Assembly: GCF_002873135.1 (NCBI RefSeq)
Contig: NZ_MCVI01000021.1
Location: 257,144-321,143, forward strand
Reading direction: 5' to 3'
Length of the DNA stretch: 64,000 bases
DNA from: Shewanella sp. 10N.286.48.A6
GTDB taxonomy: Bacteria; Pseudomonadota; Gammaproteobacteria; Enterobacterales; Shewanellaceae
Position 1 is the stretch's first letter; each line of letters starts with the position of its first letter. The notes beneath the pieces are model-generated. The model worked only from the letters and a program-made list of their open reading frames with translations, was not told the DNA's origin and did not search any database. The position numbers were made by a program, and so were the translations under genes. This document shows positions 7,891 to 17,338 of the stretch, piece by piece.

Positions 7891-9015
7891 TTATTGAACC
7901 TCAGTCAGTGGCATTTCTAGCGCCCCACCATTGCCTGCTTTAACCACCTTATAAACACCAAGGGTACATATTGGCAGCACATAAACACATGCAAATCCGT
8001 AAGACATCAAGCTGTAACCTTTACCTATGAGATCGACAATGCCTATGGTGCCAAGCAATGCAGCCAATGACACTGTACCGAAGGCGATGAGCGCTCTTAA
8101 CCAAGGCTTTGCATTAGCCTCATCACTGGTGGCAGGGATACGTTCAATAACACTTTGCACTAAGCCGACACCGGTTTCGATAAGCGTGCCAAACAAAGCG
8201 ATGATAAATAGCATTAACAGCCAATCGGGGGCAAATTGCTGGATCATCCAATAATTGGGCAGCGGTTTATCTAATACATCAGGATAGCCAACGCTGTAAC
8301 TTAAGTGGAACAGCAACGCCGGGATCATAATAGCAACTGCGGCAATCGCAGCTGACACGAAAGCCTGCTGCCGAGTTACAATATCGCGGGTAGAAAATAA
8401 TAACCCTGGGGCAATCGCCAAGTTATACATCGCATACAATGCGCCGCCAAACCACCAGCTTGGCTCAATATCCGTTAGCGCAGTAGCGGCTAATAAATCC
8501 GTATCAGATTGGCCAACCACAATGACGAAATAAGTAATAAATACCCCGTACATCAGCACTGACCACAAGGCTAACGCCTTCTCAACCACCAGTCGCCCAA
8601 AAAGCACAAACAAAGCCACCAATATTGGCATTAAAATTAGCCCTATTGTGGCAGGCACATCAAAGCGCTCTTGCAAAGTGTTACCCGCAGCGGCGCTCAC
8701 CACCCCCAGCACTAACAAAAACAGTAAGATGTATAAGATTTCAAATACAACCCAAAAAGGCCCAATTAATTTCTTAAAGAAATGGCGATAATCATAAACC
8801 TTAAACACCCGTGCAAATTCAAAGGTTATTCCTAATACTATTGCAAAAATTACCGTTGCCGTGCATATGGCTAATACGCCTCCCATTTGGCCGTATTGGG
8901 TAAAAAACTCGATAACCTCTCTGCCCGTCCCATAACCACCACCAATAAGCACTGACAGAAATACCGCTGCGGGGATAAAATAAATCTGTATTACCTTAAT
9001 CATGTTTGAGTCCAT
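7891..9015 (-). CDS. YkvI-like membrane protein, putative transporter
   Basis: 374 residues, almost wholly hydrophobic with about ten transmembrane helices. The start carries FIPAAVFLSVLIGGGYGTGRE, the broken first helix with the GGGYGTGRE signature of the YkvI-type proteins (COG3814), which have a LeuT/APC-like fold. Later GLLFSTRDIVTRQ and GTLIETGVGLVQS fit the family. Substrate unknown. It stands alone and converges on the PACE gene. Confidence 0.75.
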   Translation of the reverse strand: MDSNMIKVIQIYFIPAAVFLSVLIGGGYGTGREVIEFFTQYGQMGGVLAICTATVIFAIVLGITFEFARVFKVYDYRHFFKKLIGPFWVVFEILYILLFLLVLGVVSAAAGNTLQERFDVPATIGLILMPILVALFVLFGRLVVEKALALWSVLMYGVFITYFVIVVGQSDTDLLAATALTDIEPSWWFGGALYAMYNLAIAPGLLFSTRDIVTRQQAFVSAAIAAVAIMIPALLFHLSYSVGYPDVLDKPLPNYWMIQQFAPDWLLMLFIIALFGTLIETGVGLVQSVIERIPATSDEANAKPWLRALIAFGTVSLAALLGTIGIVDLIGKGYSLMSYGFACVYVLPICTLGVYKVVKAGNGGALEMPLTEVQ

Positions 9016-9419
9016 TATTATTTTATGAGTCAGTTGCAGCTGACTTTCTCCGTCTTAAGTTCAACTTTGTTATCGAGTTCTCGTTAGCACAAGAACTGCT
9101 AAGCTAAATTTTTATTATTTTTTAATCACATATTTTAAGGTAAACGTCATTTAACCTTTATGCAACAACTAGCGTTATTGATAAAAAGCTTAATCTGCGA
9201 GACAGTCTGTAACCCTCCCTTGAACTCAATAATTTTGAAGCTAGTCTGCTAAAACGATGGCATGTGGAGTATGGCGTAAGGTGTGTGGGTTAAGGTTTAT
9301 GGAGTAAAGATTGAGGAATAAGTTTGTTCAGCCCGAAATACGAAAGCGATTGTATGAAAAGAATACCTCAGAAAACGCTATCGTCCTGCTTGTTATAAGT
9401 TTGCGGTCATAGCACTAAA
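9016..9419. other. Intergenic, 404 bp, no feature identified
   Basis: Contains the upstream region of the YkvI-like gene and a purine-rich stretch of GT/GGAGT-like motifs (about 9260-9330). No hairpin or operator stood out. Confidence 0.4.
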
Positions 9420-10376
9420 TTAACCGCAAACTTGATTACGGCCGTTATTTTTAGCTTGATACAAAAGTTCATCAGCTTCATTAATGAGTGCGCGTAAGCT
9501 TTGCTTCGTATAACAACTCACCCCACAGCTAATGCTAAGATGAACAAGTTGCGAGTCGAGTTTAATTGGCGTTGAAGCAACAGCCTCACGAATATCGTTA
9601 GCAATGACGAGCATGTCATGTTTAAAATCGTGCTCATCATTAGAGCGGCTAGCAACAGTATCGCTAAGAGGCACTTTGATTAACATAAGAAACTCTTCAC
9701 CGCCCCATCGAATTACTGTGGTTTCAGGCGAATTTGATTGCTTAATAATGGCAGCGATATGTTGCAAGGCCAGATCTCCAACGCCATGACCGAATTGATC
9801 ATTTACACGTTTAAAGTGGTCAACATCCAGCATGATCACCCCAAATTCAATTTCGCCATTTACCGCTAATACCATGTTTTCTACCGCGATAGCCGCGCCT
9901 TCACGGCGATTATAAAAGCCTGTTAAGTCATCAAAAGTGGCATGTTGAGTCAATTTGGCTTCTAAGGCTTTTTGTTCGGTTATATCGAATATTACTCCGA
10001 TTAAACCAGCCACATTACCTTCCGCATCAAAAAAGCTGGTTTTGTGAAATTTTACAAACACAATATCTCCGCTATTGGTGCGAATTTCTTTTTCATAAAT
10101 TTGCACCCCAGGATTATCAAACAAGGCTTGATCCGCTTGTTGGTAACTATCCGCCAAGGCTTTATCAAACAATTGATATACGCTAAACCCCACCAGTTGT
10201 TGTCTCGATATTTTTATGAAGTCTTCAAAAGCCCGATTACAGCCCAAATAAACCCCATTCACATCTTTGTAAAAAATCGGCACCGGAAGCGTATCAATCG
10301 TAAACTGCAAAAGAGGGTTATCCGCGCTAAAAAACACCAATAAATCGTGTGGAGCTAAGGGGTTTGTTAAGGCCAT
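9420..10376 (-). CDS. PAS-GGDEF diguanylate cyclase
   Basis: 318 residues. Residues 20-135 form a PAS domain (TIDTLPVPIFYKDVNGVYLGCNRAFEDF..., ending in LIGVIFDITEQKALE), a cytoplasmic sensor without membrane helices. Residues 145-315 are a GGDEF domain: DDLTGFYNRREG, MLDVDHFKRVNDQFGHGVGD and active-site RWGGEEF. An RxxD inhibition site is absent five residues before the GGEEF, so feedback inhibition by c-di-GMP is less likely. Product: c-di-GMP from two GTP. Monocistronic. Expected to be active since GGEEF is a functional variant. Confidence 0.92.
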   Translation of the reverse strand: MALTNPLAPHDLLVFFSADNPLLQFTIDTLPVPIFYKDVNGVYLGCNRAFEDFIKISRQQLVGFSVYQLFDKALADSYQQADQALFDNPGVQIYEKEIRTNSGDIVFVKFHKTSFFDAEGNVAGLIGVIFDITEQKALEAKLTQHATFDDLTGFYNRREGAAIAVENMVLAVNGEIEFGVIMLDVDHFKRVNDQFGHGVGDLALQHIAAIIKQSNSPETTVIRWGGEEFLMLIKVPLSDTVASRSNDEHDFKHDMLVIANDIREAVASTPIKLDSQLVHLSISCGVSCYTKQSLRALINEADELLYQAKNNGRNQVCG

Positions 10377-10580
10377 ACCTACTCACTAGTAAAAAATCAT
10401 GCTCTTTGAGTATAGACATGTTAGCTAACACTTTCCTCAAGCCTGCAATTAATGGCAATTTAGCAGTCCGTTAAAAACTAAAATGTTTAGGGCTTATTTA
10501 TGGGCAACTATTAGAGGGGATGTCAGGGGACAAAATGAATGATTGGAGTGTCACTGGATAATTAAAATATAATCATTAAC

Positions 10581-10619
10581 AACAAAACTCAGGGGGATCT
10601 GACTGTGACTCCCCTGATC
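10581..10619 (-). terminator. Terminator after the OmpK-like gene
   Basis: CAGGGGA / TCCCCTG stem with a 14-base loop, followed in the minus direction by GAGTTTTGTTGTT. Lies about 30 bp beyond the stop at 10645. Confidence 0.6.
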
Positions 10620-10644
10620 GCTTAGCAATGTTCAACTCGCATAT

Positions 10645-11400
10645 TTAAAAGTGGTACTTTACCAATAAGCTAGTCACATTTTGATTGGTATTAAAGCCCG
10701 AGCTGCTCTTAATACCGTACTTGTTTTTCCAATAGTCATATTCAATACCCACATAAAGTGCACTATCTCGCATACCGACTTGCTTACCTAAATCATATTT
10801 AAGTTGTGGATTGAAATGAAAGTTCTTTTCATAACTGCCATCAGAATCAACTACCCAATCAATAAAACCATCAAATACGATATTTGAATCGCCTACAGGC
10901 CAGGTGACTTTCCAGGCAGGGGTGATTTGCCAAGTATCACCATCGCGGCCATCGGGGAAGCGGCGATACATATTAAGCTGAAAAAAATCAAAACCAGGAA
11001 TGGCTAAATCAAACCCTGCACCAATTAAAAATGATTCAACATCGCCTTCGCCAAACTCAACGGTGGTTGCTAGCAGTACATCTTTAACAACCCCCATTTC
11101 AACCGGTTCACCAAGCATTTTACTGAAGCTAAAGCGCGGGCTAAATTCACCATAATAGGCGCTTTTACCGTTTAAAAAGTCTTCTTCACCATTGTATTTA
11201 GTGAAATCGACAAACATAAATAAATCGCCAACACTCCAACCGCTAACATGTTCAAAAGTCAGTGTTTGTTGAATTTCAGGATTAACCTTAAAGTCGTCAC
11301 CATATAGGTAAGTTAAACTATTGTCTTGCCACTGAACCACGTCATTGGCAGCAGCAAATGGTGCGTAACTCGCTAACAAGGCTATAAGCAGGCGTTTCAT
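10645..11400 (-). CDS. ompK: Tsx/OmpK-family outer membrane channel
   Basis: 251 residues with a cleavable signal peptide (MKRLLIALLASYAPFAAA). The mature protein starts DVVQWQDNSLTYLYGDDFKVN and continues with alternating beta strands (GDLFMFVDFTKYNG, DTWQITPAWKVTWPVG) and ends in the outer-membrane-type strand SLLVKYHF with terminal Phe. These are hallmarks of the nucleoside-channel Tsx/OmpK family, small 12-stranded pores for nucleosides; Vibrio OmpK is the closest remembered pattern. Symbol by family resemblance. Own promoter in the 395-bp gap upstream; terminator downstream. Confidence 0.82.
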   Translation of the reverse strand: MKRLLIALLASYAPFAAANDVVQWQDNSLTYLYGDDFKVNPEIQQTLTFEHVSGWSVGDLFMFVDFTKYNGEEDFLNGKSAYYGEFSPRFSFSKMLGEPVEMGVVKDVLLATTVEFGEGDVESFLIGAGFDLAIPGFDFFQLNMYRRFPDGRDGDTWQITPAWKVTWPVGDSNIVFDGFIDWVVDSDGSYEKNFHFNPQLKYDLGKQVGMRDSALYVGIEYDYWKNKYGIKSSSGFNTNQNVTSLLVKYHF

Positions 11401-11795
11401 ATTACATCCTTTTAAATAAGTTTAATTGATATAAGCCATTAAGGGATTGGCCTTGAATGATTTCAGCATTAGTGCAATAGGTTTCTCATAAGGTAACAGC
11501 GTATTATGATCCTTGCTGTGATAACAATTTTATCGCTTTCGAGTCGATATCAGAGTGTCTATCACAAGCGACATCAATAGTAATGCAATAACAACGGTGG
11601 AGATTATGCCAGTAACCTTTTAGATACTTAAGCGTTACATTGCCAAATTGCTTGATAAGTGAATTCTGAATCAAGGACTTGTTAAAACAACAAGCTCCAG
11701 TACAAAAAGCGCCGCTACACTAGTTGTGCTATGTCGATGATATTATTGAGACTATAAAGACTTGTTTCGCCATTAACGATTTGTGCTAACATCAA
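11401..11795. other. Divergent intergenic region, 395 bp
   Basis: Carries the upstream regions of ompK (minus) and the membrane GGDEF gene (plus). A TGTGATAACAATTTTATC stretch near 11518-11535 resembles half a CRP site but lacks the second arm. Nothing else recognised. Confidence 0.4.
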
Positions 11796-12938
11796 ATGAC
11801 CATACTATTTATATTGATATTAAACGAATTAATGACACAAAGGCCAATATGCTTGGGTAACAAACATACCAACACCATAGGCAACACGTCTTTAAGCCTT
11901 TTTCAATTTAGGCTATTGGTCATTATTGGCACGGCTTTACTTGGCAGCTTTATGATTGCAGATTTAGCCCTAGTACCTGATGCCGTAAGCGATATATACA
12001 TCACTTCTCGTTTATACCTGCAGTTGCCTGTCTGTATTGCTTTTTTATTGGCCTCTTTTCACCCGCAATTTTCGAAGTTCTACCAAATGGCGCTTGCCGT
12101 CACCATGCTGTTGCTCACCTTTATCAACTATTGGTTAATACTAATGTGTTGGCAAATGGAAGCCTTTGCCTTTCCTTATGAAGGCACTGTTATGTATAGC
12201 TTATTTACCCTATTCGTATTTCGTTTATCATTTAAATATTCAGTCCCTTATTCATTAATAGTACTGTTAGGTTTTGCGACCATCGTACTCAGTGAGCCTA
12301 TTTATGGTAATAAAACTGTCGTCAGCTTAGGCTTTGTTGTCGTAGGCTTGATTGTTGGTCTGCTGGGAGTATTACAAATAGAACGGGCATTAAAACAATT
12401 GTCAAAAGCCAATAAAAAATTGAATCGATTAAGTCAGATAGACCATTTAACCGGTATATATAATCGCCGGACTTTTGAAGCTCGCTTTTCAGAGCAACTC
12501 AGTTTGCACAACAGAGCAGGAAATTGTATTTGTGTATTTATTATCGACCTTGATTATTTTAAAGGTTACAACGATGGCTATGGCCACGTAAAAGGAGACA
12601 ATATTATTAAGTTGCAAGCCAGTAACTTAACTAAAGTCTTCCGTAGATCATCTGATATTGTGGCGCGATATGGTGGTGAGGAATTTGTGGTGGTTTCAAC
12701 GCAAGTGACACAAGAGCAATGCCTTGAGCTTGCCAATAACATCATCAACCAATGGCAAGAATTAAAAGAACCCCATGGTAAGGTGGCAGGGCAACATTAT
12801 GTGACTTGCTCGGTGGGATTCTATTTAGAACAAATTAACCCGGATTCAGACAAGATCTCGATGGTTAAAAAAGCCGACAAAGCGCTTTATCAAGCCAAAG
12901 AAAAAGGCCGTAATTGCTTTGTGCAATACACTCAATAA
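11796..12938 (+). CDS. Membrane-anchored GGDEF diguanylate cyclase
   Basis: 380 residues. Residues 38-200 contain about six hydrophobic helices forming a MASE-like sensor region of no assigned class; residues 215-380 are GGDEF (QIDHLTGIYNRRTFE, IDLDYFKGYNDGYGHVKGD, ARYGGEEF). RSSD sits exactly five residues before GGEEF, a product-inhibition I-site. An in-frame ATG at 11832 (MTQRPICLG) would also work and neither start has a strong ribosome site. The second aspartate motif reads KGYNDGYGH where KxxNDxxGH is usual, still functional. Not in an operon. Confidence 0.88.
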   Translation: MTILFILILNELMTQRPICLGNKHTNTIGNTSLSLFQFRLLVIIGTALLGSFMIADLALVPDAVSDIYITSRLYLQLPVCIAFLLASFHPQFSKFYQMALAVTMLLLTFINYWLILMCWQMEAFAFPYEGTVMYSLFTLFVFRLSFKYSVPYSLIVLLGFATIVLSEPIYGNKTVVSLGFVVVGLIVGLLGVLQIERALKQLSKANKKLNRLSQIDHLTGIYNRRTFEARFSEQLSLHNRAGNCICVFIIDLDYFKGYNDGYGHVKGDNIIKLQASNLTKVFRRSSDIVARYGGEEFVVVSTQVTQEQCLELANNIINQWQELKEPHGKVAGQHYVTCSVGFYLEQINPDSDKISMVKKADKALYQAKEKGRNCFVQYTQ

Positions 12939-13185
12939 GCAGTAAAGCTGAGTGACAGCGTCTCAATACTAAAAATCAATCCTCACAAGAACTCATCGTA
13001 ACGACAAGGTTAACTACCATACACTAAGCGTTAATAATGCATCATATTTGGGTACCATTTACTTCTATAGAAAGTAAATAATAACTACCACTTAGTATTG
13101 TTCAGCTATATTTATACTTCTAACTCATTTACCCCACATCATTTGCACCACTCAATTTGCCCCGATATTCCAATAAGGTGATTCA

Positions 13186-13773
13186 ATGGAGAAATTAAAA
13201 GCATTATTAGGTACTGTGTGGCGAGTAATTAAAAAACCCAGCATTCACTACAGCCTAGGCTTTTTAGTTATCGGCGGCTTTATAGCGGGTGTCATATTTT
13301 GGGGGGCGTTTAATACTGCATTAGAAATGTCGAGCACTGAAGAATTCTGTAGTAGTTGTCATCAAAATGTTTACGAAGAAATGAAACCTACCATTCATTT
13401 CACCAATCGCAGTGGTGTAAGAGCGACTTGTCATGATTGTCATGTGCCCCATAAATGGACCGATAAAATTGCCCGAAAAATGCAAGCGTCTAAAGAAATA
13501 TGGGCAGACTTAGTCGGCACCATTGATACCCCTGAAAAATTTGAAGCAAAACGTCGTGAGCTTGCTGGACATGAATGGCGTCGATTAAAAGCCAATAACT
13601 CACTTGAATGTCGAAATTGTCATGAATACGATTATATGGACTTCACTCGCCAATCAGATAGGGCAGCTAATATGCACTCAAAGTATTTAGAGAGCGGCGA
13701 ACAAACCTGTATTGATTGCCACAAAGGTATTGCCCATCAACTACCAGATATGGAAGGCGTAGAAGGCTGGTAA
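13186..13773 (+). CDS. napC: NapC/NirT-family tetrahaem cytochrome c
   Basis: 195 residues. One N-terminal membrane anchor ([20 protein letters not shown]), then four haem-binding CxxCH motifs: CSSCH, CHDCH, CRNCH and CIDCH. The segments [15 protein letters not shown] and [19 protein letters not shown] match NapC closely, better than CymA. NapC oxidises quinol in the inner membrane and passes electrons to periplasmic reductases, classically NapAB. It is solitary: no napA, napB or napD nearby, so its partner must be encoded elsewhere. GGTG lies upstream of the ATG. Confidence 0.9.
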   Translation: MEKLKALLGTVWRVIKKPSIHYSLGFLVIGGFIAGVIFWGAFNTALEMSSTEEFCSSCHQNVYEEMKPTIHFTNRSGVRATCHDCHVPHKWTDKIARKMQASKEIWADLVGTIDTPEKFEAKRRELAGHEWRRLKANNSLECRNCHEYDYMDFTRQSDRAANMHSKYLESGEQTCIDCHKGIAHQLPDMEGVEGW

Positions 13774-13961
13774 CTTTATCCTCCAAAGACGGTTATATAT
13801 TGCGATAAGATGAACATGTATGACCACCGTATACCAAAGGTATATCACCAAACACACTGGAATATAGGTAATCATTGCCGTTAATCATATAGAACAGCGC
13901 AAATTAAACACGACGCCACTATCTCGACAAGTAGATAAACAGTAAACCCACTTTAGGGGGG

Positions 13962-14237
13962 CTAACTCAGTTTCATTTCGGCAATATTGGGTCGAGAAAG
14001 TCTTGTTAATATCCGATAAAGATAGATAACCACAACACATAAAACCGCCCCTATCATAAATAGCCACGGGCCTCCGAGTAGGTCAAGAATGATCCCTCCT
14101 CCTAACGGCGCCATGGCAAAGCCTATTTCACTGAAAGACGCTGCGCCAAAATAAGCGCCTCGAAGATGTTGCGGCGCTAAGCGATCAATACAATAATCCT
14201 CCCATCCAATTGCGATCAGGCAAAGCTTAAATGATTA
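13962..14237 (-). pseudogene. C-terminal remnant of an MFS drug transporter (MdtH-like)
   Basis: In the minus frame ending at TAG (13964-13962) the translation includes DRLAPQHLRGAYFGAASFSE, IGFAMAPLGGGIILDLLGG and IGAVLCVVVIYLYRI, i.e. the last two or three helices of a 12-helix major-facilitator transporter of the DHA1/MdtH type. Upstream the frame is closed by a stop near 14238-14240 and the rest of the gene is missing. No start codon with ribosome site remains. A deletion has removed about three quarters of the gene. Confidence 0.8.
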
Positions 14238-14327
14238 CTCGAGGCCGCGCCCGAACACGCGCTTCATGAATGCTATACGTTAAGATCTCAAAATAAAGAA
14301 ACTAGAGACTTAATTCTCGCCCCACTA

Positions 14328-14347
14328 ATGTGAACTTAAGTTCACAT
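14328..14347. promoter_or_regulatory. 20-bp perfect palindrome, probable operator
   Basis: ATGTGAACTTAAGTTCACAT is fully self-complementary. It lies 109 bp upstream of the PD40 gene and beside the deleted MFS gene. Dyads of this kind (GAACTT/AAGTTC core) are typical binding sites of dimeric regulators, for example MerR-type. It may be a leftover operator from the deleted transporter locus. Confidence 0.5.
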
Positions 14348-14455
14348 AAAAGGGTTCGGATGTTAATATAGCTGAGTAATCATTATCAGCACTAACGTTT
14401 AAGGTAAGCTTAAACCTGTGCTTACGGATTTTATATTAAACAAAGCAGGAAGCTC

Positions 14456-15352
14456 ATGAGCATAAAATCAATAACACTCACGCTAATCTCCCAAGTAACT
14501 ACAACTATATTATTGACTGCCAGTCTCCAAGCTGCGCCATACCATTCAGATGAAGCCGCAATTAAAGCCGTCGAATTTGCGCCTGGGATAATTTCAACAC
14601 CAGAGAATTTTGAAATTAATACCGTCTTTAATGCACAAGGCGATAAAGTCATTTTCTCTCGCTGTAATGATGACTTTAGTCATTGCACATTAATGGAATC
14701 AAGTTATAAGCAGGGTCAATGGCAAACTGCTGAGTCGTTGCCTTTTTCTGGTGAATTTCTTGATGCTGACCCCTACTATAATCAAGATTTCAGCCAACTA
14801 TATTTTATCTCTAAACGCCCTATTAGCAGTGATAATCTCGAAGCTGATTCACTTAATTTGTGGCGTGTTGCACTGACTAATAATGGTTGGCAACAACCTG
14901 AATATTTAGCGGATATCAGCTCTAACGCCGCTGACTTATACCCTTCAATTACTGCTAATGGTGACTTATACTTTCCTTCATTTCGTAATGATCAACGATT
15001 GATGTACGTCGCTAAAGCCCAAGGAGAAGGTTTCATGGCGCCGCAAGCATTATCAAGCACTATGCATGGTAGCAATGGGAGTATTGGTGATTCAGCCGTA
15101 TCAAGAGACGGGAAAAGCATCATCTTCAGCATAAAAGGTCGCAGTGATAGTCAAGGTAAAGGTGATTTATATATTTCATATTTACGTGATGGACAATGGT
15201 CTGTGGCGAAAAGTCTCGGTAATAAAGTCAATACGGCAGATCATGAATTTACTCCAATCATGTCACCAGATAATAACTATTTATTTTTTACCCGTATTGA
15301 AAATGGTAAGGGCAACTTGTATCAAGTTAAGCTCAGCACATTGAATTTATAA
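14456..15352 (+). CDS. Exported PD40 (TolB-like beta-propeller) protein
   Basis: 298 residues from ATG 14456 with GGAAG upstream. Signal peptide MSIKSITLTLISQVTTTILL...LQA. The mature protein contains repeated PD40/WD40-like blades: NTVFNAQGDKVIFSRC, ADPYYNQDFSQLYFISKRP, LYPSITANGDLYFPSFR, GDSAVSRDGKSIIFSIKG and EFTPIMSPDNNYLFFTR. Such periplasmic propellers bind peptides or partners; no enzymatic residues are evident. Monocistronic, followed by a 14-bp-stem hairpin. Function unknown. Confidence 0.8.
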   Translation: MSIKSITLTLISQVTTTILLTASLQAAPYHSDEAAIKAVEFAPGIISTPENFEINTVFNAQGDKVIFSRCNDDFSHCTLMESSYKQGQWQTAESLPFSGEFLDADPYYNQDFSQLYFISKRPISSDNLEADSLNLWRVALTNNGWQQPEYLADISSNAADLYPSITANGDLYFPSFRNDQRLMYVAKAQGEGFMAPQALSSTMHGSNGSIGDSAVSRDGKSIIFSIKGRSDSQGKGDLYISYLRDGQWSVAKSLGNKVNTADHEFTPIMSPDNNYLFFTRIENGKGNLYQVKLSTLNL

Positions 15353-15367
15353 TATTTTCACAGCTGA

Positions 15368-15403
15368 TTTAATGACTCTATGGTGCTTTATAGAGTCATT
15401 AAA
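15368..15403. terminator. 14-bp perfect stem-loop between convergent units
   Basis: TTTAATGACTCTAT and its exact complement enclose an 8-base loop. It lies 15 bp after the PD40 stop and 23 bp from the broken HopJ copy. The T tract is short on both strands; probably a bidirectional terminator. Confidence 0.6.
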
Positions 15404-15426
15404 CTTATGCTCGCTAAGCGAGCACT

Positions 15427-15825
15427 TTAGTCAAGATGTGAAGCTTTCAACACTAATGCCACTTGGCTAAACTCAACCCCTTGCCAACCATTAAGCATAA
15501 ATTGGCGAATATTTTGATGATCTTTTCCCTCAGGCATGGCTAATACATCCCGATAATATTGACCCTATAATTGCAGTGTTTGAGGCTGGGTTAACTGGTG
15601 AATTTGCGCAAACGAAAACAGCTTATAAGAACCTGAGTTTTCGCCGGCTTCATTGACTTGTTTACCATGAGTAAAAGCGCTTGGGGTGAAATCATAGTGA
15701 GCATCGATAATTGCCATCGTATCTTCAAAGCGTATACCGCACTCTTTATTATTGGTGTCAATTTGTTGGGGCAATTACTCAATAAAACTGACAATGTCAG
15801 CTTGTTTGGCTGTAATCTCAGTCAT
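15427..15825 (-). pseudogene. Broken duplicate of the HopJ-family gene
   Basis: Reads MTEITAKQADIVSFIE, then an in-frame TAA (15777-15775), continues in the same frame as FEDTMAIIDAHYDFTPSAF... and meets a TAG (15567-15565) where the intact copy at 16875-17246 has a phenylalanine region (LRLFGQFYADV). Beyond that it runs on as MPEGKDHQNIRQFMLNGWQG to TAA at 15427. So two nonsense mutations but no frameshift: a recent inactivation of one copy. The flanking lipoprotein gene lies between both copies. Confidence 0.9.
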
Positions 15826-16112
15826 GATAATCCTGTGGTGATGTATAAAATATAGTTAAGTGACTCTTTAAAAATCGCTCGTTGCCAGTGAGTTATTTTC
15901 ACTCATCATTTACATATTGTCAGCCAGAACATGGCCTTATCATAAAGACTTAGCCTAAATCTAAATACATACTATTTACCTGTGCATTTATTGACACACA
16001 AGAATGATATTGTTAATTTAGCCGCTGTTACAAAGTGATGCGTTAATTGCAGCTTTTCAATTGCTTAAACTCGCTTTGCTTTAAGGATAATTCAAACTCA
16101 AAGGAATGACCC

Positions 16113-16631
16113 ATGAAAAAATTACTGCTGTGTGCATGTATATTAGCTATGACTGCCTGTAAAACTACTGATATCCGTAATATTGCTGACTCAGTTTCAG
16201 ACATTGCAGGAGCGGCGCAAGGTAACTCAACGAGTGTACCAACTAACCAAACTTATTCACATCCGACTCAGCAATACGCAAAAACAAGTCAAACATTCCG
16301 TATAACCAAACCGACAAAAATGAACCCTGAAATTGGTCAAATTCGTCCATTACGCACAGAAAAAAACCCTCAAGGCATGACCAAGGTTCGATTCGAAGCC
16401 TATCACCTTGATAGTGGTGCGCCGATGCAGAGCAATCAATACCTTTATCAGGTTTCAGCCGAAGGGTGGTTGAGTGAAGAACCATTCGTGAACTTTAATT
16501 CAAAATTAGTCACCATCAATAGTGGTAATTACTATATCAAGGCACAGGCCGATACCGGTAAATTTTATGCTTCTGGAATGGTGACTTTAGAGCGCGGCGT
16601 AACCAATATTGTTAGTTTTGATCTTCAATAA
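16113..16631 (+). CDS. Lipoprotein of unknown function (172 aa)
   Basis: ATG 16113 follows AAAGGA. Signal peptide MKKLLLCACILAMTAC with lipobox MTAC (Cys16). Residues 30-75 are low-complexity Ser/Thr/Gln-rich linker; residues 75-172 look beta-rich (MTKVRFEAYHLDSG, GWLSEEPFVNFNSKLVTI, GNYYIKAQADTGKFYASG), like a small beta-sandwich. No family recognised. It is bracketed by the two HopJ copies on the opposite strand and is presumably transcribed alone. Confidence 0.7.
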   Translation: MKKLLLCACILAMTACKTTDIRNIADSVSDIAGAAQGNSTSVPTNQTYSHPTQQYAKTSQTFRITKPTKMNPEIGQIRPLRTEKNPQGMTKVRFEAYHLDSGAPMQSNQYLYQVSAEGWLSEEPFVNFNSKLVTINSGNYYIKAQADTGKFYASGMVTLERGVTNIVSFDLQ

Positions 16632-16752
16632 GTAAATTTAAAAATTGGCGGGTATTAAGTCCTTTCAAATTAGGCCTTATTTTATCAATCAACAATTTTG
16701 CCAAAACTTGAGCTTGTAACAATTAATGACTTACGAGCTTAGAAAAATCATT

Positions 16753-16779
16753 TAAGGGCTAATACCTTTTCAGCCCTTA
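16753..16779. terminator. Hairpin between lipoprotein and HopJ genes
   Basis: TAAGGGCT pairs with AGCCCTTA around an 11-base loop between convergent genes. No T run follows on either strand, so terminator function is uncertain. Confidence 0.35.
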
Positions 16780-16874
16780 CATGATTCAATTCATTAAACC
16801 ACTTTAATTTCAGCAATCATTGCTACATGCTTCCCACAATTGCGCCGACATTCATTAGCAAAAAAGTGCAAAAA

Positions 16875-17246
16875 TCAAGCTTTCAGCACTAATGCCACTT
16901 GGCTAAACTCAATCCCCTGCCAACCATTAAGCATAAATTGTCGAATATTTTGATGATCACTGCCCTCTGGGGTGGCTAATACATCAGCATAGAATTGGCC
17001 AAACAAGCGCAGCGTTTGAGGCTGGGTTAAATGGTGAATTTGCGCAAACGAAAACACCTTACAAGAACCTGAGTTTTCGCCAGCGTCATTAGCTTGTTTA
17101 CCATTAGTAAAAGCGCTTGGAGTGAAATCATAGTGAGCATCGATGATTGCCATCGTGTCTTCAAAGCGAACGGGTTCAGCAGTTGTTTGAGACAGTGTTT
17201 CGATAAAGCTAACAACATCAGCTTGAGTATTTGTCAGTTCAGTCAT
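16875..17246 (-). CDS. HopJ type III effector family protein
   Basis: 123 residues, start ATG 17246 after AGGA. The signature of the HopJ family (PF08888) is clear: FEDTMAIIDAHYDFTPSAF, GKQANDAGENSGSCKVFSFAQ, HLTQPQTLRLFGQFYADVL and GSDHQNIRQFMLNGW. Despite the name, members are common in free-living gammaproteobacteria lacking type III secretion; their role is unknown. Cytosolic, no signal peptide. A nonsense-broken paralogue lies 1 kb downstream, the product of a local duplication. Confidence 0.9.
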   Translation of the reverse strand: MTELTNTQADVVSFIETLSQTTAEPVRFEDTMAIIDAHYDFTPSAFTNGKQANDAGENSGSCKVFSFAQIHHLTQPQTLRLFGQFYADVLATPEGSDHQNIRQFMLNGWQGIEFSQVALVLKA

Positions 17247-17338
17247 GTTAAATCCTGTATTGCTGTCATAAACAGTGTGAAAAATCCTATAAACATCATA
17301 TAAAAAGATTAACCCATCGTCCTTATAAAATGTGTAAC

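Noticed and set aside
15658..15855. Plus-strand frame over the broken HopJ copy, with a counterpart at 17094-17303
   Set aside because: Similarity between the two is only the shadow of the duplicated minus-strand gene.
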